A DNA stretch of 64,000 bases, taken from Enterocloster asparagiformis (GTDB lineage Bacteria; Bacillota; Clostridia; Lachnospirales; Lachnospiraceae). Below the pieces are notes generated by a model, which worked only from the letters and a program-made list of their open reading frames with translations, ran no database searches and was not told the DNA's origin. Below are positions 16,815 through 24,425 of this stretch, in pieces. Both the position numbers and the translations under genes were made by a program. The stretch covers positions 59,284 through 123,283 of the forward strand of contig JAGZSY010000016.1 of the NCBI GenBank assembly GCA_018380885.1, read 5' to 3'. Numbering within the stretch: the first letter of the stretch is position 1; each line of letters opens with the position of its first letter.

Positions 16815-17780
16815 TCAGTCAAACTTTTGTCCGGGAAGCGGATACTGGGGACAGCCGAACTTTTTGGCCCACCAGTTGGTGATAAACGGCGTCAGGATAC
16901 AGGAAACAACTACGGAAGCGGCAACCTGTACCGTGGCGGCCGCCACAAACGGCTCCCAGGCAGTGTCAATCAGCGCAACAGCAGCCGGAACCGCCACCGC
17001 GTTGCCCGCGGTTGTTGCAACGCCCCATCCCGCATAGCCGGGACGCTTGGAGATTAACCGGTCGCACATGCAGATAAAGGCGCCGCCCACAAATACGGTG
17101 ATCAGTCCCAGAATAATGCCGGACGGACCGCCCTTGATAATATTCATCAGATTGATGCCTGTGCCCAGCGCGAAGCCGATCAGCGGAATGATGGCGCTGC
17201 CCATAGGCGCGAATAAATCCCTCATGTCGTGGTCCAGATTGCCGATTACCATTCCTAATGCCACCGGAATGATCGCGGCCAGCAGGGACATAAACGGTAT
17301 ATTTGCCAGGCCGGAGGCCCCCAGCGCAACCAGCGTAAAGAAAGGTCCGTCATTCAGCGCCAGCAGGGGGAAGCAGCCGCAGTCGGAATTGTCACCGTAG
17401 TTGCCCATCAATGTCAAGTACACGGAGCCGTTGGAATTTGTCACCGCGCTGATCACGGCCAGCGTGGTCAGACCCATGATGCCGCTCTGTCCGAACAGCT
17501 TGCCGATTGCGATACCAAGGCCTGCGCCGATCAGGAACTTTGATACCAGCAGCACGCCGCCCCGCTTGAGAACCTTGGGCATATCCCGAACCTGCAGCGC
17601 CGTTCCCATGCAGAACAGCTGTGCGCCCAGCAGCGTGTTGGTGCCGGCGCTGGAGAATATCGCCGTTGTCAGGCCGCCGATTTGCAGGGCCTGCGGAAAC
17701 AGTGTGTTGATCAAAGCGCCAAGAAGCAGCGGAATTACCATCATACCTGCCGGAACCTTCTTTAAAAACTTCATAATCAT
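16815..17780 (-). CDS. KdgT-family 2-keto-3-deoxygluconate permease-like transporter
   Basis: 321-aa membrane protein with about ten hydrophobic helices. The sequence MKFLKKVPAGMMVIPLLLGA, AVTNSNGSVYLTLMGNYGD and GVATTAGNAVAVPAAVA match the KdgT family. The start at 17780 is preferred over 17786 because AAAGGGG lies 9 nt upstream of it and only 3 nt upstream of the other. Located between the DUF1537 kinase and the RpiB-like gene, it probably imports the four-carbon acid sugar. Confidence 0.87.
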   Translation of the reverse strand: MIMKFLKKVPAGMMVIPLLLGALINTLFPQALQIGGLTTAIFSSAGTNTLLGAQLFCMGTALQVRDMPKVLKRGGVLLVSKFLIGAGLGIAIGKLFGQSGIMGLTTLAVISAVTNSNGSVYLTLMGNYGDNSDCGCFPLLALNDGPFFTLVALGASGLANIPFMSLLAAIIPVALGMVIGNLDHDMRDLFAPMGSAIIPLIGFALGTGINLMNIIKGGPSGIILGLITVFVGGAFICMCDRLISKRPGYAGWGVATTAGNAVAVPAAVALIDTAWEPFVAAATVQVAASVVVSCILTPFITNWWAKKFGCPQYPLPGQKFD

Positions 17781-17806
17781 AGTCATTTACCCCTTTCGTA
17801 TGTCCC

Positions 17807-19153
17807 CTATTTCATACATTCCTTTGCCAGCCGTTTCACGATATCGATTCCAATCTCGTCGTAGCCGCAAAAACCGCCCTTTACCACAACCGGCATTCCC
17901 TCATACCGGCCGAGAATCCTTCCCACATCGACCTGGGCCACAATGTTGTCCAGCGCCTTTATGCAGGTTACTCCAATCTTTCTGGCAACGCATTCCATGG
18001 TATCCCCGCCGGTCAGCATTAACCCTGAAATCCGCTCTTTTCCGTACTGATTTAACACCATCTCCGTAATCTGGGCCAGTCCTTCGTTGATCATAGCTGA
18101 GCTTCCGCCCTTCTCATACTCGTGCGCCCGGTCCTCCTCGTCCAAATTGACGAGAGAACCGTGAAACGCAGTCTCAACCACAATAGCCCTGGGCCTTTCC
18201 GGCTGCTCCATGAGGGCGGCGACCTGGTCAAACACCCGCTCCACTTCCCGGCTGCGCTCCGGCCCGCCGTTGATCAGGCTGATGGGATTCACGCTTACCT
18301 GATGGTTTCGCGGGTCATCCTCCATCAGCCTTTGAATCTGGATTCCGGTGGACGGATTGGCGCTGCCCGCGATAAACAGTGCGGTGCGGCCGCACTGCGC
18401 CTCCGGCGCGTTTTCTTCCGGCTGCCGCTCTTCCCTTGCGATTCCCCTGCAAGCCGCCATTTGTACGGTAAAGGGCCCGGGGTCAACGGGGAGAATATTC
18501 CACTGCAGCTCCACGCAGGCCTTCGCGATCTCCTGCACATGCTCCATGGTAATCGCATCCACAACAACAACCTGGACTCCCTGGGCGCGTAAATCCGTGA
18601 AAGTCTGTTTTAAATGCTCCGTTCCCTTCTTCACATCGCGGATGGAAATCCAGCCAACCTGACGCCTGGTCTGGCTGCGCATCAGGTCCGGTATGTAGCA
18701 CTCCTTCACAGGGCGCTTGACATCCTGCGCAATGGAGGTCTCTGTCAGCAGCACCCCGTCAATCACAGAATAACCGCCCACGCAGACGCGCCTGGACTGC
18801 GGCATGGCCGTCACCATGACCGCCATGGTATCCTCTCCCAGGAAATCCAGCAGGGCATCCACCTCGTAGCCGATTCCGCCGCGCAGGGTGGTGTCGATTT
18901 TCTTCGAATAGTACCGGACCCCCATTGTCCGCAGTGTCCTTGCCGCCTGATAGACCAAATCGTAGGCCAGCTCCGGCGCGGCGTTCCGGGAGCTGGTGCT
19001 GACATAGATCGCCTCCAGCTGATCCACGTCATGAAATTCCTGCATCTGCTTTTCGTCAAAAAACAGCCCGGTCTCCACCTGCCTCTTTGCCATCAGCATT
19101 CCCGCGCTGGCGGTTCCGGTAAAGTCATCCGTAACAACCCCAATAATTGCCAT
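17807..19153 (-). CDS. Four-carbon acid-sugar kinase (DUF1537 family)
   Basis: 448 aa. The N-terminal domain opens with IIGVVTDDFTGTASAGM, and the C-terminal nucleotide-binding domain has GLMLTGGDTMECVARKIGV and KGGFCGYDEIG; the length is typical. DUF1537 proteins are ATP-dependent kinases of threonate, erythronate or related acids, and they occur next to PdxA-like dehydrogenases. Here pdxA2 is immediately upstream (21-bp gap). The product would be a 4-phospho-tetronate that is oxidised and decarboxylated to DHAP and CO2 (pathway from established work on DtnK-PdxA2; exact stereochemistry unknown). Confidence 0.88.
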   Translation of the reverse strand: MAIIGVVTDDFTGTASAGMLMAKRQVETGLFFDEKQMQEFHDVDQLEAIYVSTSSRNAAPELAYDLVYQAARTLRTMGVRYYSKKIDTTLRGGIGYEVDALLDFLGEDTMAVMVTAMPQSRRVCVGGYSVIDGVLLTETSIAQDVKRPVKECYIPDLMRSQTRRQVGWISIRDVKKGTEHLKQTFTDLRAQGVQVVVVDAITMEHVQEIAKACVELQWNILPVDPGPFTVQMAACRGIAREERQPEENAPEAQCGRTALFIAGSANPSTGIQIQRLMEDDPRNHQVSVNPISLINGGPERSREVERVFDQVAALMEQPERPRAIVVETAFHGSLVNLDEEDRAHEYEKGGSSAMINEGLAQITEMVLNQYGKERISGLMLTGGDTMECVARKIGVTCIKALDNIVAQVDVGRILGRYEGMPVVVKGGFCGYDEIGIDIVKRLAKECMK

Positions 19154-19174
19154 ATTCTTCCCCCTGACCCGATG

Positions 19175-20197
19175 TTAGTTTTTGGAATCATGCATGGCTT
19201 TCGCATATTTCACAGTCGAATTGATCGCCGCCACCATACTCTTGTTGGTCGCGATGCCTTTTCCTGCGATGTCAAACGCAGTGCCATGGTCCACCGACCC
19301 TCTTACAAACGGAAGTCCCAGCGTGATGGATACGGATGCCTCCAAATCCAGCGTCTTGCACGGAATGTGTCCCTGGTCGTGGTACATTGCCAGAATCGCG
19401 TCAAACTCGCCGTTCTTCCCTCTTGAAAACAGCGTATCCGGCGGCACCGGACCGATGACGTTCATTCCGCTTTTCCTTGCCCTTTCAATGGCGGGAATGG
19501 TCTCCTCCATCTCCTCCGTGCCAAACAGCCCTCCCTCCCCGCAATGCGGATTGAGGCCCGCGACAGCTATCAGCGGCTTCTCCATCCCGGCCCGCTCCAG
19601 CTGCTCGTTGATACGCAGGATATCATTGTAAATGTGCTCCTCCGTCATATAAGCGATAGCGTTTTTTAAGGACATATGCCTGCTCAAATGGAACACCCTC
19701 ATTTTGAAGCAGTCAAACATGGTCAGAACGTAGGGCGCCTTTGTCAAATCCCGGTAAATTTCCGTATGGCCCTCCTGCTTCACGCCCACCATCTTGATCG
19801 CCACCTTGTTAATGGGCGCGGTGGTCACCGCATCGATCTCGCCGGCCATTCCCAGCTGGATCGACTTTAAAATTGAATCCATGGCGATCTGTCCCGCCAC
19901 CGCCTGCTCCTTCCCCCATGTCAGCGAGCTGAGATCGTACCGGCCGATTTCCAGAATATCCACCGTGCCGAACTCATACCTGCCTCCGGCCGGGTTTTCC
20001 ACCCGATGAAAGACGGTTCCCTCCGCCCCGATCACTGCGGCGGCCCGCTCCAGTATCTCCTGGTTTCCCAGCACCAGCGGCCGGCAGATTTCATAGACGC
20101 TTTTTTCCTGGAGCGCTTTCAGGATAATCTCCGGACCGATGCCTGATGGATCGCCAAGGGTAATACCCAGGATCGGCTTATAGTAACTTTCAATCAA
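19175..20197 (-). CDS. pdxA: 4-phosphotetronate dehydrogenase (PdxA2-like)
   Basis: 340 aa, PdxA family. GITLGDPSGIGPEIILKAL is at the N-terminus, a metal-binding His lies in VKQEGHTEIYRDL, MYHDQGHIPCKTLDLEASVS carries another, and FVRGSVDHGTAFDIAGKG a third. PdxA itself acts in pyridoxine synthesis, but beside a DUF1537 kinase the PdxA2 function (NAD-dependent oxidation and decarboxylation of 4-phospho-D-threonate or -erythronate to DHAP) is much more likely. It is the first gene of the operon. Confidence 0.87.
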   Translation of the reverse strand: MIESYYKPILGITLGDPSGIGPEIILKALQEKSVYEICRPLVLGNQEILERAAAVIGAEGTVFHRVENPAGGRYEFGTVDILEIGRYDLSSLTWGKEQAVAGQIAMDSILKSIQLGMAGEIDAVTTAPINKVAIKMVGVKQEGHTEIYRDLTKAPYVLTMFDCFKMRVFHLSRHMSLKNAIAYMTEEHIYNDILRINEQLERAGMEKPLIAVAGLNPHCGEGGLFGTEEMEETIPAIERARKSGMNVIGPVPPDTLFSRGKNGEFDAILAMYHDQGHIPCKTLDLEASVSITLGLPFVRGSVDHGTAFDIAGKGIATNKSMVAAINSTVKYAKAMHDSKN

Positions 20198-20218
20198 AGC
20201 TTTTTCCTCCTCTATTTA

Positions 20219-20284
20219 TTTTCGATTGATAATTATATTTATACTATTTTTTTCGATTAACTTCAAGTTTTTTATAATCGAAAA
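20219..20284 (-). promoter_or_regulatory. Tetronate operon promoter with three DeoR-type half-sites
   Basis: Minus-strand promoter TTGAAG (20261-20266), 17-bp spacer, TATAAA (20238-20243). Three copies of a nine-base site surround it: TTTTCGATT at 20219-20227 and 20250-20258 (31 bp apart, about three turns), and its inverse AATCGAAAA at 20276-20284. The middle copy lies in the promoter spacer. The same AATCGAAA core lies at the promoter of the DeoR gene, so this is the probable repressor site. Confidence 0.75.
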
Positions 20285-20592
20285 TATAACAAAAGTATTT
20301 TCTTTTCTTTATACAAATTTTCTATATGATTTTTTTTCGTTTTATGATATTCTTGTATTGATTGCGCCTTTATGAAGGACATAAAACAAAAGCAGCCGTC
20401 ATACCTCATAATGGTGAAGTATTGCAGCTGCTTATTTCAGAAGCACAGAGCCGCCTGCAAAACGCCCGGGCCGCCGCGCGGCATCTGTATGCAGCTCTGA
20501 AGGTATGTTTCGATTCACAGGACGAATTTTCCGATCAATCAAAAAAGGCCTCCGCAAAACCGAACTGGAGGCCCTGAAACAGTTTAAACATT
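20285..20592. other. AT-rich spacer and DeoR terminator region
   Basis: No convincing gene. An open frame on the plus strand at 20362-20577 has no family resemblance and runs through the terminator of the DeoR gene. Most of the stretch is AT-rich; an AAGCAGC..GCTGCTT pair flanks a 30-nt loop at 20389-20433. Confidence 0.5.
20541..20573 (-). terminator. Intrinsic terminator of the DeoR gene
   Basis: Stem GGCCTCC / GGAGGCC (20547-20553 with 20567-20573) followed on the minus strand by six T (20541-20546). It begins 20 bp past the regulator stop codon. Confidence 0.88.
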
Positions 20593-21360
20593 TTATACCA
20601 AATCCAACGAAATATTTAGATTTCTGGCGGTCTGTATATACTCTCTCTTGATGTCTGTATCTGTGATCACCTTGTGTATCGCAGTCATGGGGCATACTGT
20701 AAACATATTCCTGTTTCCGAATTTGGAGCTGTCGGCAATCACATAGGTCTCGTCCGAATTGCGGATAATCTCGCGCTTGACATCCATCTGGGGGGTGCCC
20801 ATGGAAGTCAGGCCGATTTTCAAATTGATTCCATTGACGCCCACAAAAGCCTTCGCCACATGGTATTGCCCCACTGCGCCGACCGTCATATTGTCCAAAC
20901 AGGAAGGGGGATTTCCCATCACATGGCCGCCCACGACAAAGAGATCCACATGCTTTGCCGACGTCAATTCAGCAGCGGAGAGAATGGAGTTGGTCACCAC
21001 CACAATTTGCTTTTCGTCGTGTTCCTTTATATATTTGGCCAAATGGTATCCCGTTGTGGAATCGTCGATCATAATGGAATCGCCGTTTTCAATATACTCG
21101 TAGGCCCGTTTGGCGATCCGATACTTTTTATCGCTGTTGAGGAAGCTCTCCCCGGGTATAAATTCCACCAGCAATCCATTTTCCTTCCGGACAGCCCCTC
21201 CGTAGGTTTTTTTCAGAACTCCCTGCTGATCCAGCTTCCGAATATCGTTGCGGATGGTAACCTCCGAGCACCCCAACCGCTCGCTAATCTCCGCGACCTT
21301 GACAATCCCGTTTGTCTGCACCTCGTCTATGATTAACTCCAGCCGCTCACTTGATTTCAT
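20593..21360 (-). CDS. DeoR-family transcriptional regulator
   Basis: 255 aa. The N-terminal DeoR helix-turn-helix reads MKSSERLELIIDEVQTNG and LGCSEVTIRNDIRKLDQQG, followed by a sugar-phosphate sensor domain (DDSTTGYHLAKYI; VVTNSILSAAEL; VVGGHV; GVNGINLKIGLTS). The start at 21360 is set by the HTH; a frame extends 34 codons further into the promoter and is rejected. It most likely represses the tetronate operon until a phosphorylated intermediate accumulates. Its own promoter carries the same AATCGAAA site, indicating autoregulation. Confidence 0.9.
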   Translation of the reverse strand: MKSSERLELIIDEVQTNGIVKVAEISERLGCSEVTIRNDIRKLDQQGVLKKTYGGAVRKENGLLVEFIPGESFLNSDKKYRIAKRAYEYIENGDSIMIDDSTTGYHLAKYIKEHDEKQIVVVTNSILSAAELTSAKHVDLFVVGGHVMGNPPSCLDNMTVGAVGQYHVAKAFVGVNGINLKIGLTSMGTPQMDVKREIIRNSDETYVIADSSKFGNRNMFTVCPMTAIHKVITDTDIKREYIQTARNLNISLDLV

Positions 21361-21382
21361 ACCAGTGTCCTCTTTCCCAAAG

Positions 21383-21441
21383 AATCGAATCAATATTTTA
21401 TAAATAATTATATTACAGGGAGAAAAATATTTCAATCGAAA
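21383..21441 (-). promoter_or_regulatory. deoR-type gene promoter and operator
   Basis: Minus-strand TTGAAA (21430-21435), 17-bp spacer, TATAAT (21407-21412). The operator core AATCGAAA at 21434-21441 overlaps the -35 box, and a near copy AATCGAAT lies at 21383-21390 downstream of the start site. Confidence 0.78.
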
Positions 21442-21460
21442 GTATTTTACGGTTATTTTC

Positions 21461-21497
21461 AAAAAAGCCCCTGAAAGAATCCATCTTCCAGAGGCTT
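21461..21497 (-). terminator. Intrinsic terminator after the hydrogenase gene
   Basis: Nine-pair stem AAGCCCCTG / CCAGAGGCTT region (21465-21473 with 21489-21497, one G-T pair) followed on the minus strand by a run of T (21461-21466). Confidence 0.8.
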
Positions 21498-21529
21498 ACA
21501 ATCTATTTCCCCTTAAAACGCACCGCAGC

Positions 21530-22984
21530 CTAATGCCTGTGCATCGAGAACTGATCCATGGGATATTTCTTCAGATTCTCCCGCACCTTCCGTCCGTCCG
21601 CCTGGGCGATCAGGTTGTCGCGGTCCTTCTTGAACTCGTTTACGGCCTTGCGCTTGCTGGGGCCGCCCACGCAGCCGCCCTCGCAGGCCATGCCCTCCAC
21701 AAAGTCCTCAGGCAGCTTGCCCACGCGCAGCATCAGAAGCGCCTTCTTGCACTCCACAGCGCCGCTGCACTTGGCGACCTTGATGCCGTCGGTGTTCTCG
21801 CCGGCCTCCTGCATGCACTCCAACACCGCGTTCGTCACGCCGCCGCCGTTGCCGAAGCGTTTGCCGAACACAGAGCCCTCCTGGTATTCGTTGGGTTCCG
21901 GCTCCAGCTCCACGCCCTTGGCCTTCATCATGGCGTTGACCTCCTCCAGGTTCAGCACATAGTCCGCGTTGTCCTTCACGTTCAGGTCCAGGGCCTCGCT
22001 CTTCTTGGCGATGCACGGACCGATGAACACGGTCACGGTCTCCGGGTCCATGGCCTTTAACAGGCGGGATACCGCGCACATGGGCGACACGGTGGTGGAC
22101 ATATTGTCCAGCAGCGTGGGGAAGTGTTTTTTGATCATGTTCACAAACGCCGGGCAGCAGGAGGTGGTCAGCTTCTTGCCTTCCCTGTATGCCTTCATCC
22201 ACTCGTCCGCCTCGTAGGCCGCGGTCATGTCGCCGCCCAGACCCACCTCCACCATGTCGGCGAAGCCGGTCTTTTTCAGAGCGGTCCTCCAGCTGGCCAT
22301 GGTAATGTCCGCTCCGAACTGGCCCTCCGTGGCGGGCGCCACCATGGCGACCACCTTCTTGCCGGCCTGGATCAGATTGATCACGTCGATCATAAAGGTT
22401 TTGGAGTCAATGGCGCCGAAGGGGCAGCTGTGCACGCAGTTGCCGCACTCGATGCACTTCTTCTCGTCGATCTCACAGATACCGTACTCGTCGTAGGTGA
22501 TGGCGTCCACCGGACAGCTCTTCTTGCAGGGGCGCTCCAGATGGGCGATGGCGTTGTAGGGACAGGCCTGGGAACATTTTCCGCAGGACTTGCACTTCGC
22601 CGGATCGATGTACGCCCGGTCCCGGCCCATGCTGATGGCGCCGAAATTACAGGAATTCTGACAGGCCTTGCCCATACACTTCTGGCAGTTGTCCGTCACC
22701 ACGTAGGCGGCGATGGGACACTCCTCGCAGGCCGCGTTGATGACCTGCACCACATTGGAAGAATTCTTGCCCTTGGGGCATTTCCCTTCCGCCAGACGCA
22801 CTCTCTGCCGGATAATCTCACGTTCTTTATAAATACAGCAGCGGTAGGTCGCCTGGGGACCCGGAATAATCTCGTAGGGAATGTCGTGAGTTTTCTCCTC
22901 CAGCTTTCCCTCCCAGGATGCCTTGGCCACCGCATACAGGACCTCATGCTTCAACCGCAGAATTGTCGCATCATTGGTTACCAT
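21530..22984 (-). CDS. [FeFe]-hydrogenase, ferredoxin-rich
   Basis: 484 aa. The N-terminal third holds several 4Fe-4S cysteine groups, including CQKCMGKACQNSCNFGAI, CKSCGKCSQACPYNAI and CIECGNCVHSCPFGAI. The H-cluster domain follows: L1 TTSCCPAFVNMI, L2 FIGPCIAKKSEA, L3 EGMACEGGCVGGP. The Cys pair of L1 is intact. L2 has GPC where prototypical enzymes have MPC, a feature of the less-studied clades found beside the sensory type. It has its own promoter (23137-23165) and terminator, and lies 262 bp after the phosphatase gene. It may be a ferredoxin-linked catalytic enzyme or an electron-transfer partner of the PAS-hydrogenase system. Confidence 0.9.
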   Translation of the reverse strand: MVTNDATILRLKHEVLYAVAKASWEGKLEEKTHDIPYEIIPGPQATYRCCIYKEREIIRQRVRLAEGKCPKGKNSSNVVQVINAACEECPIAAYVVTDNCQKCMGKACQNSCNFGAISMGRDRAYIDPAKCKSCGKCSQACPYNAIAHLERPCKKSCPVDAITYDEYGICEIDEKKCIECGNCVHSCPFGAIDSKTFMIDVINLIQAGKKVVAMVAPATEGQFGADITMASWRTALKKTGFADMVEVGLGGDMTAAYEADEWMKAYREGKKLTTSCCPAFVNMIKKHFPTLLDNMSTTVSPMCAVSRLLKAMDPETVTVFIGPCIAKKSEALDLNVKDNADYVLNLEEVNAMMKAKGVELEPEPNEYQEGSVFGKRFGNGGGVTNAVLECMQEAGENTDGIKVAKCSGAVECKKALLMLRVGKLPEDFVEGMACEGGCVGGPSKRKAVNEFKKDRDNLIAQADGRKVRENLKKYPMDQFSMHRH

Positions 22985-23136
22985 TTTCTTTTCCTCCTCT
23001 ATCCAATCTACCCTCTTATCAACACCAGCAATCGCAGCCGTCCGCTACCGTCTCAGCCGCGGCAAAAATTCATTTTCATCCGTCTCCGGCGATGAATCTC
23101 CGCTTCTTTGTTCCGCTTTTTCTTACGGTCACTAGA

Positions 23137-23165
23137 AATCTACTATATACATCCGAAAAAATCAA
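23137..23165 (-). promoter_or_regulatory. Promoter of the ferredoxin-rich hydrogenase
   Basis: Minus-strand TTGATT (23160-23165), 17-bp spacer, TAGATT (23137-23142), about 150 bp before the start codon. Confidence 0.6.
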
Positions 23166-23192
23166 GTCCTAAAAACGGTACAACGGCGCTTT

Positions 23193-23210
23193 TTGTGAAA
23201 AAATAATCAA
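23193..23210. promoter_or_regulatory. Rex-like box upstream of hydrogenase 1
   Basis: TTGTGAA-N4-TAATCAA matches the Rex consensus TTGTTAA-N4-TTAACAA at 11 of 14 specified positions. A similarly diverged box lies at the other hydrogenase promoter (26668-26685). Rex is a NADH/NAD-responsive repressor that controls fermentative and hydrogenase genes in Clostridia. Confidence 0.45.
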
Positions 23211-23246
23211 TTTTGTATATTTTTTAACCATGATGTGAAAAAGCTG

Positions 23247-24425
23247 TTAATAATAGGTGATTGTGACGGTTTTCCCCATCTCCTCGATCACGTGCTTCAA
23301 CTGCTCCACCAGGTTCTGCCGGATACCCAAGTCAAAGGGCAGGCCGGGGTTCTGGTAGGCGCTGTTGATGGCCTTGCCCACGAACAGATGGACCTCGGTG
23401 CAGTCCTCGATCAGCACCTTGGCCACCATGGAGCCGCCGTTGGGCTTGTCCAGCTCCTCAAAGAACTCCTCGGAAACAGTCTCGTTTTTCACATAGCGCC
23501 GCAGTAGCTGCAGCACCCGGTTCAGCGTCAGCACGCCCTCGGTCACCAGATCCACCCCGTCCATGTAGGCGATGGGCGGAATCTCCGGGTCCACATACTC
23601 CAGGGAAACGTCCAGCTTTTTGTTCATCACCCGGGAAACGATGGTGGCGCTGGTGCCGCCGCAGACAATGGTCCTGGCGGCCGAATCCGCCATGAACTCG
23701 TGGACCATGCGCACGTCGTCCTCGGGATTCCTGGCAGGGCCGGTCATCAGGTGAACCGGCTTGCTGTCGATGATGCGCATGCAGGCCACCGTGGTGTCGT
23801 CGCCGGGGCGGAACTGGTACAGTTCGTCGCAGGCCCTGCTGATGGACGTGGCCAGGCGCATGGCCGAAACGGTCAGCGCGTACTGGCGCACCGCGTAGTC
23901 CGCAATGTCCTGCCACAGCCAGCCGAAGTTCAGCAGCTCGCCGACCCCCGCGTGTATGGTGCCGTCGCTCATCAGGATCAGGGCGTCGCCCTTCTGCACC
24001 TTGAAGCGGTACTCGTTGATCTTCTTACCCTGAATCTCCCGCACGTTCTCGGGAATCTTCATCAGCTTCCCGTCCCGCACAAAGATGCAGCCCGGGTTGT
24101 CGTACTCCACCAGATAGGCGTCGCCGTTGTGGTACACCTGCAGGATGCTGAAGGTGGAGTAGGCCACCTGGCGCACCTGGCAGATGGGCAGCGTCTCGCT
24201 GATGGTGTCCACGCACTCCTCCAGCGTGGCCCCGTTCAGGAACATGGTGCCCAAAATCTTGGACGTGAGGGTGGAGAGAATGTTGGCCTTCACGCCGCTG
24301 CCCATGCCGTCCGCCAGAATCATGATGTTGGAGTCCTCGGTCTGCAAGAGCTCCACCTTATCCCCGCACAGGATCTCAGTGTATTTGTTCAGGCTCTTAT
24401 ATGCAACATCTACCGTAATTCCCAT
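23247..24425 (-). CDS. SpoIIE-family serine phosphatase of the hydrogenase operon
   Basis: 392 aa. PP2C/SpoIIE motifs are MILADGMGSGVKAN, STFSILQVYHNGDAYLVEYDNPG, ALILMSDGTIHAG and RPGDDTTVACMRI, with the metal-binding aspartates in place. The C-terminal 150 residues (IVCGGTSATIVSRVMNKKLDV onward) form an extra domain I do not recognise. The ATG at 24425 overlaps the stop of the PAS-hydrogenase gene (TGATG) and has GGAGG seven bases upstream. Phosphatases of this kind accompany sensory [FeFe]-hydrogenases; dephosphorylation of an unknown partner in response to H2 or redox is the suggested role. Confidence 0.87.
   Translation of the reverse strand: MGITVDVAYKSLNKYTEILCGDKVELLQTEDSNIMILADGMGSGVKANILSTLTSKILGTMFLNGATLEECVDTISETLPICQVRQVAYSTFSILQVYHNGDAYLVEYDNPGCIFVRDGKLMKIPENVREIQGKKINEYRFKVQKGDALILMSDGTIHAGVGELLNFGWLWQDIADYAVRQYALTVSAMRLATSISRACDELYQFRPGDDTTVACMRIIDSKPVHLMTGPARNPEDDVRMVHEFMADSAARTIVCGGTSATIVSRVMNKKLDVSLEYVDPEIPPIAYMDGVDLVTEGVLTLNRVLQLLRRYVKNETVSEEFFEELDKPNGGSMVAKVLIEDCTEVHLFVGKAINSAYQNPGLPFDLGIRQNLVEQLKHVIEEMGKTVTITYY

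Noticed and set aside
20362..20577. 71-codon plus-strand frame before the DeoR gene
   Set aside because: Overlaps the DeoR terminator hairpin and shows no family resemblance.
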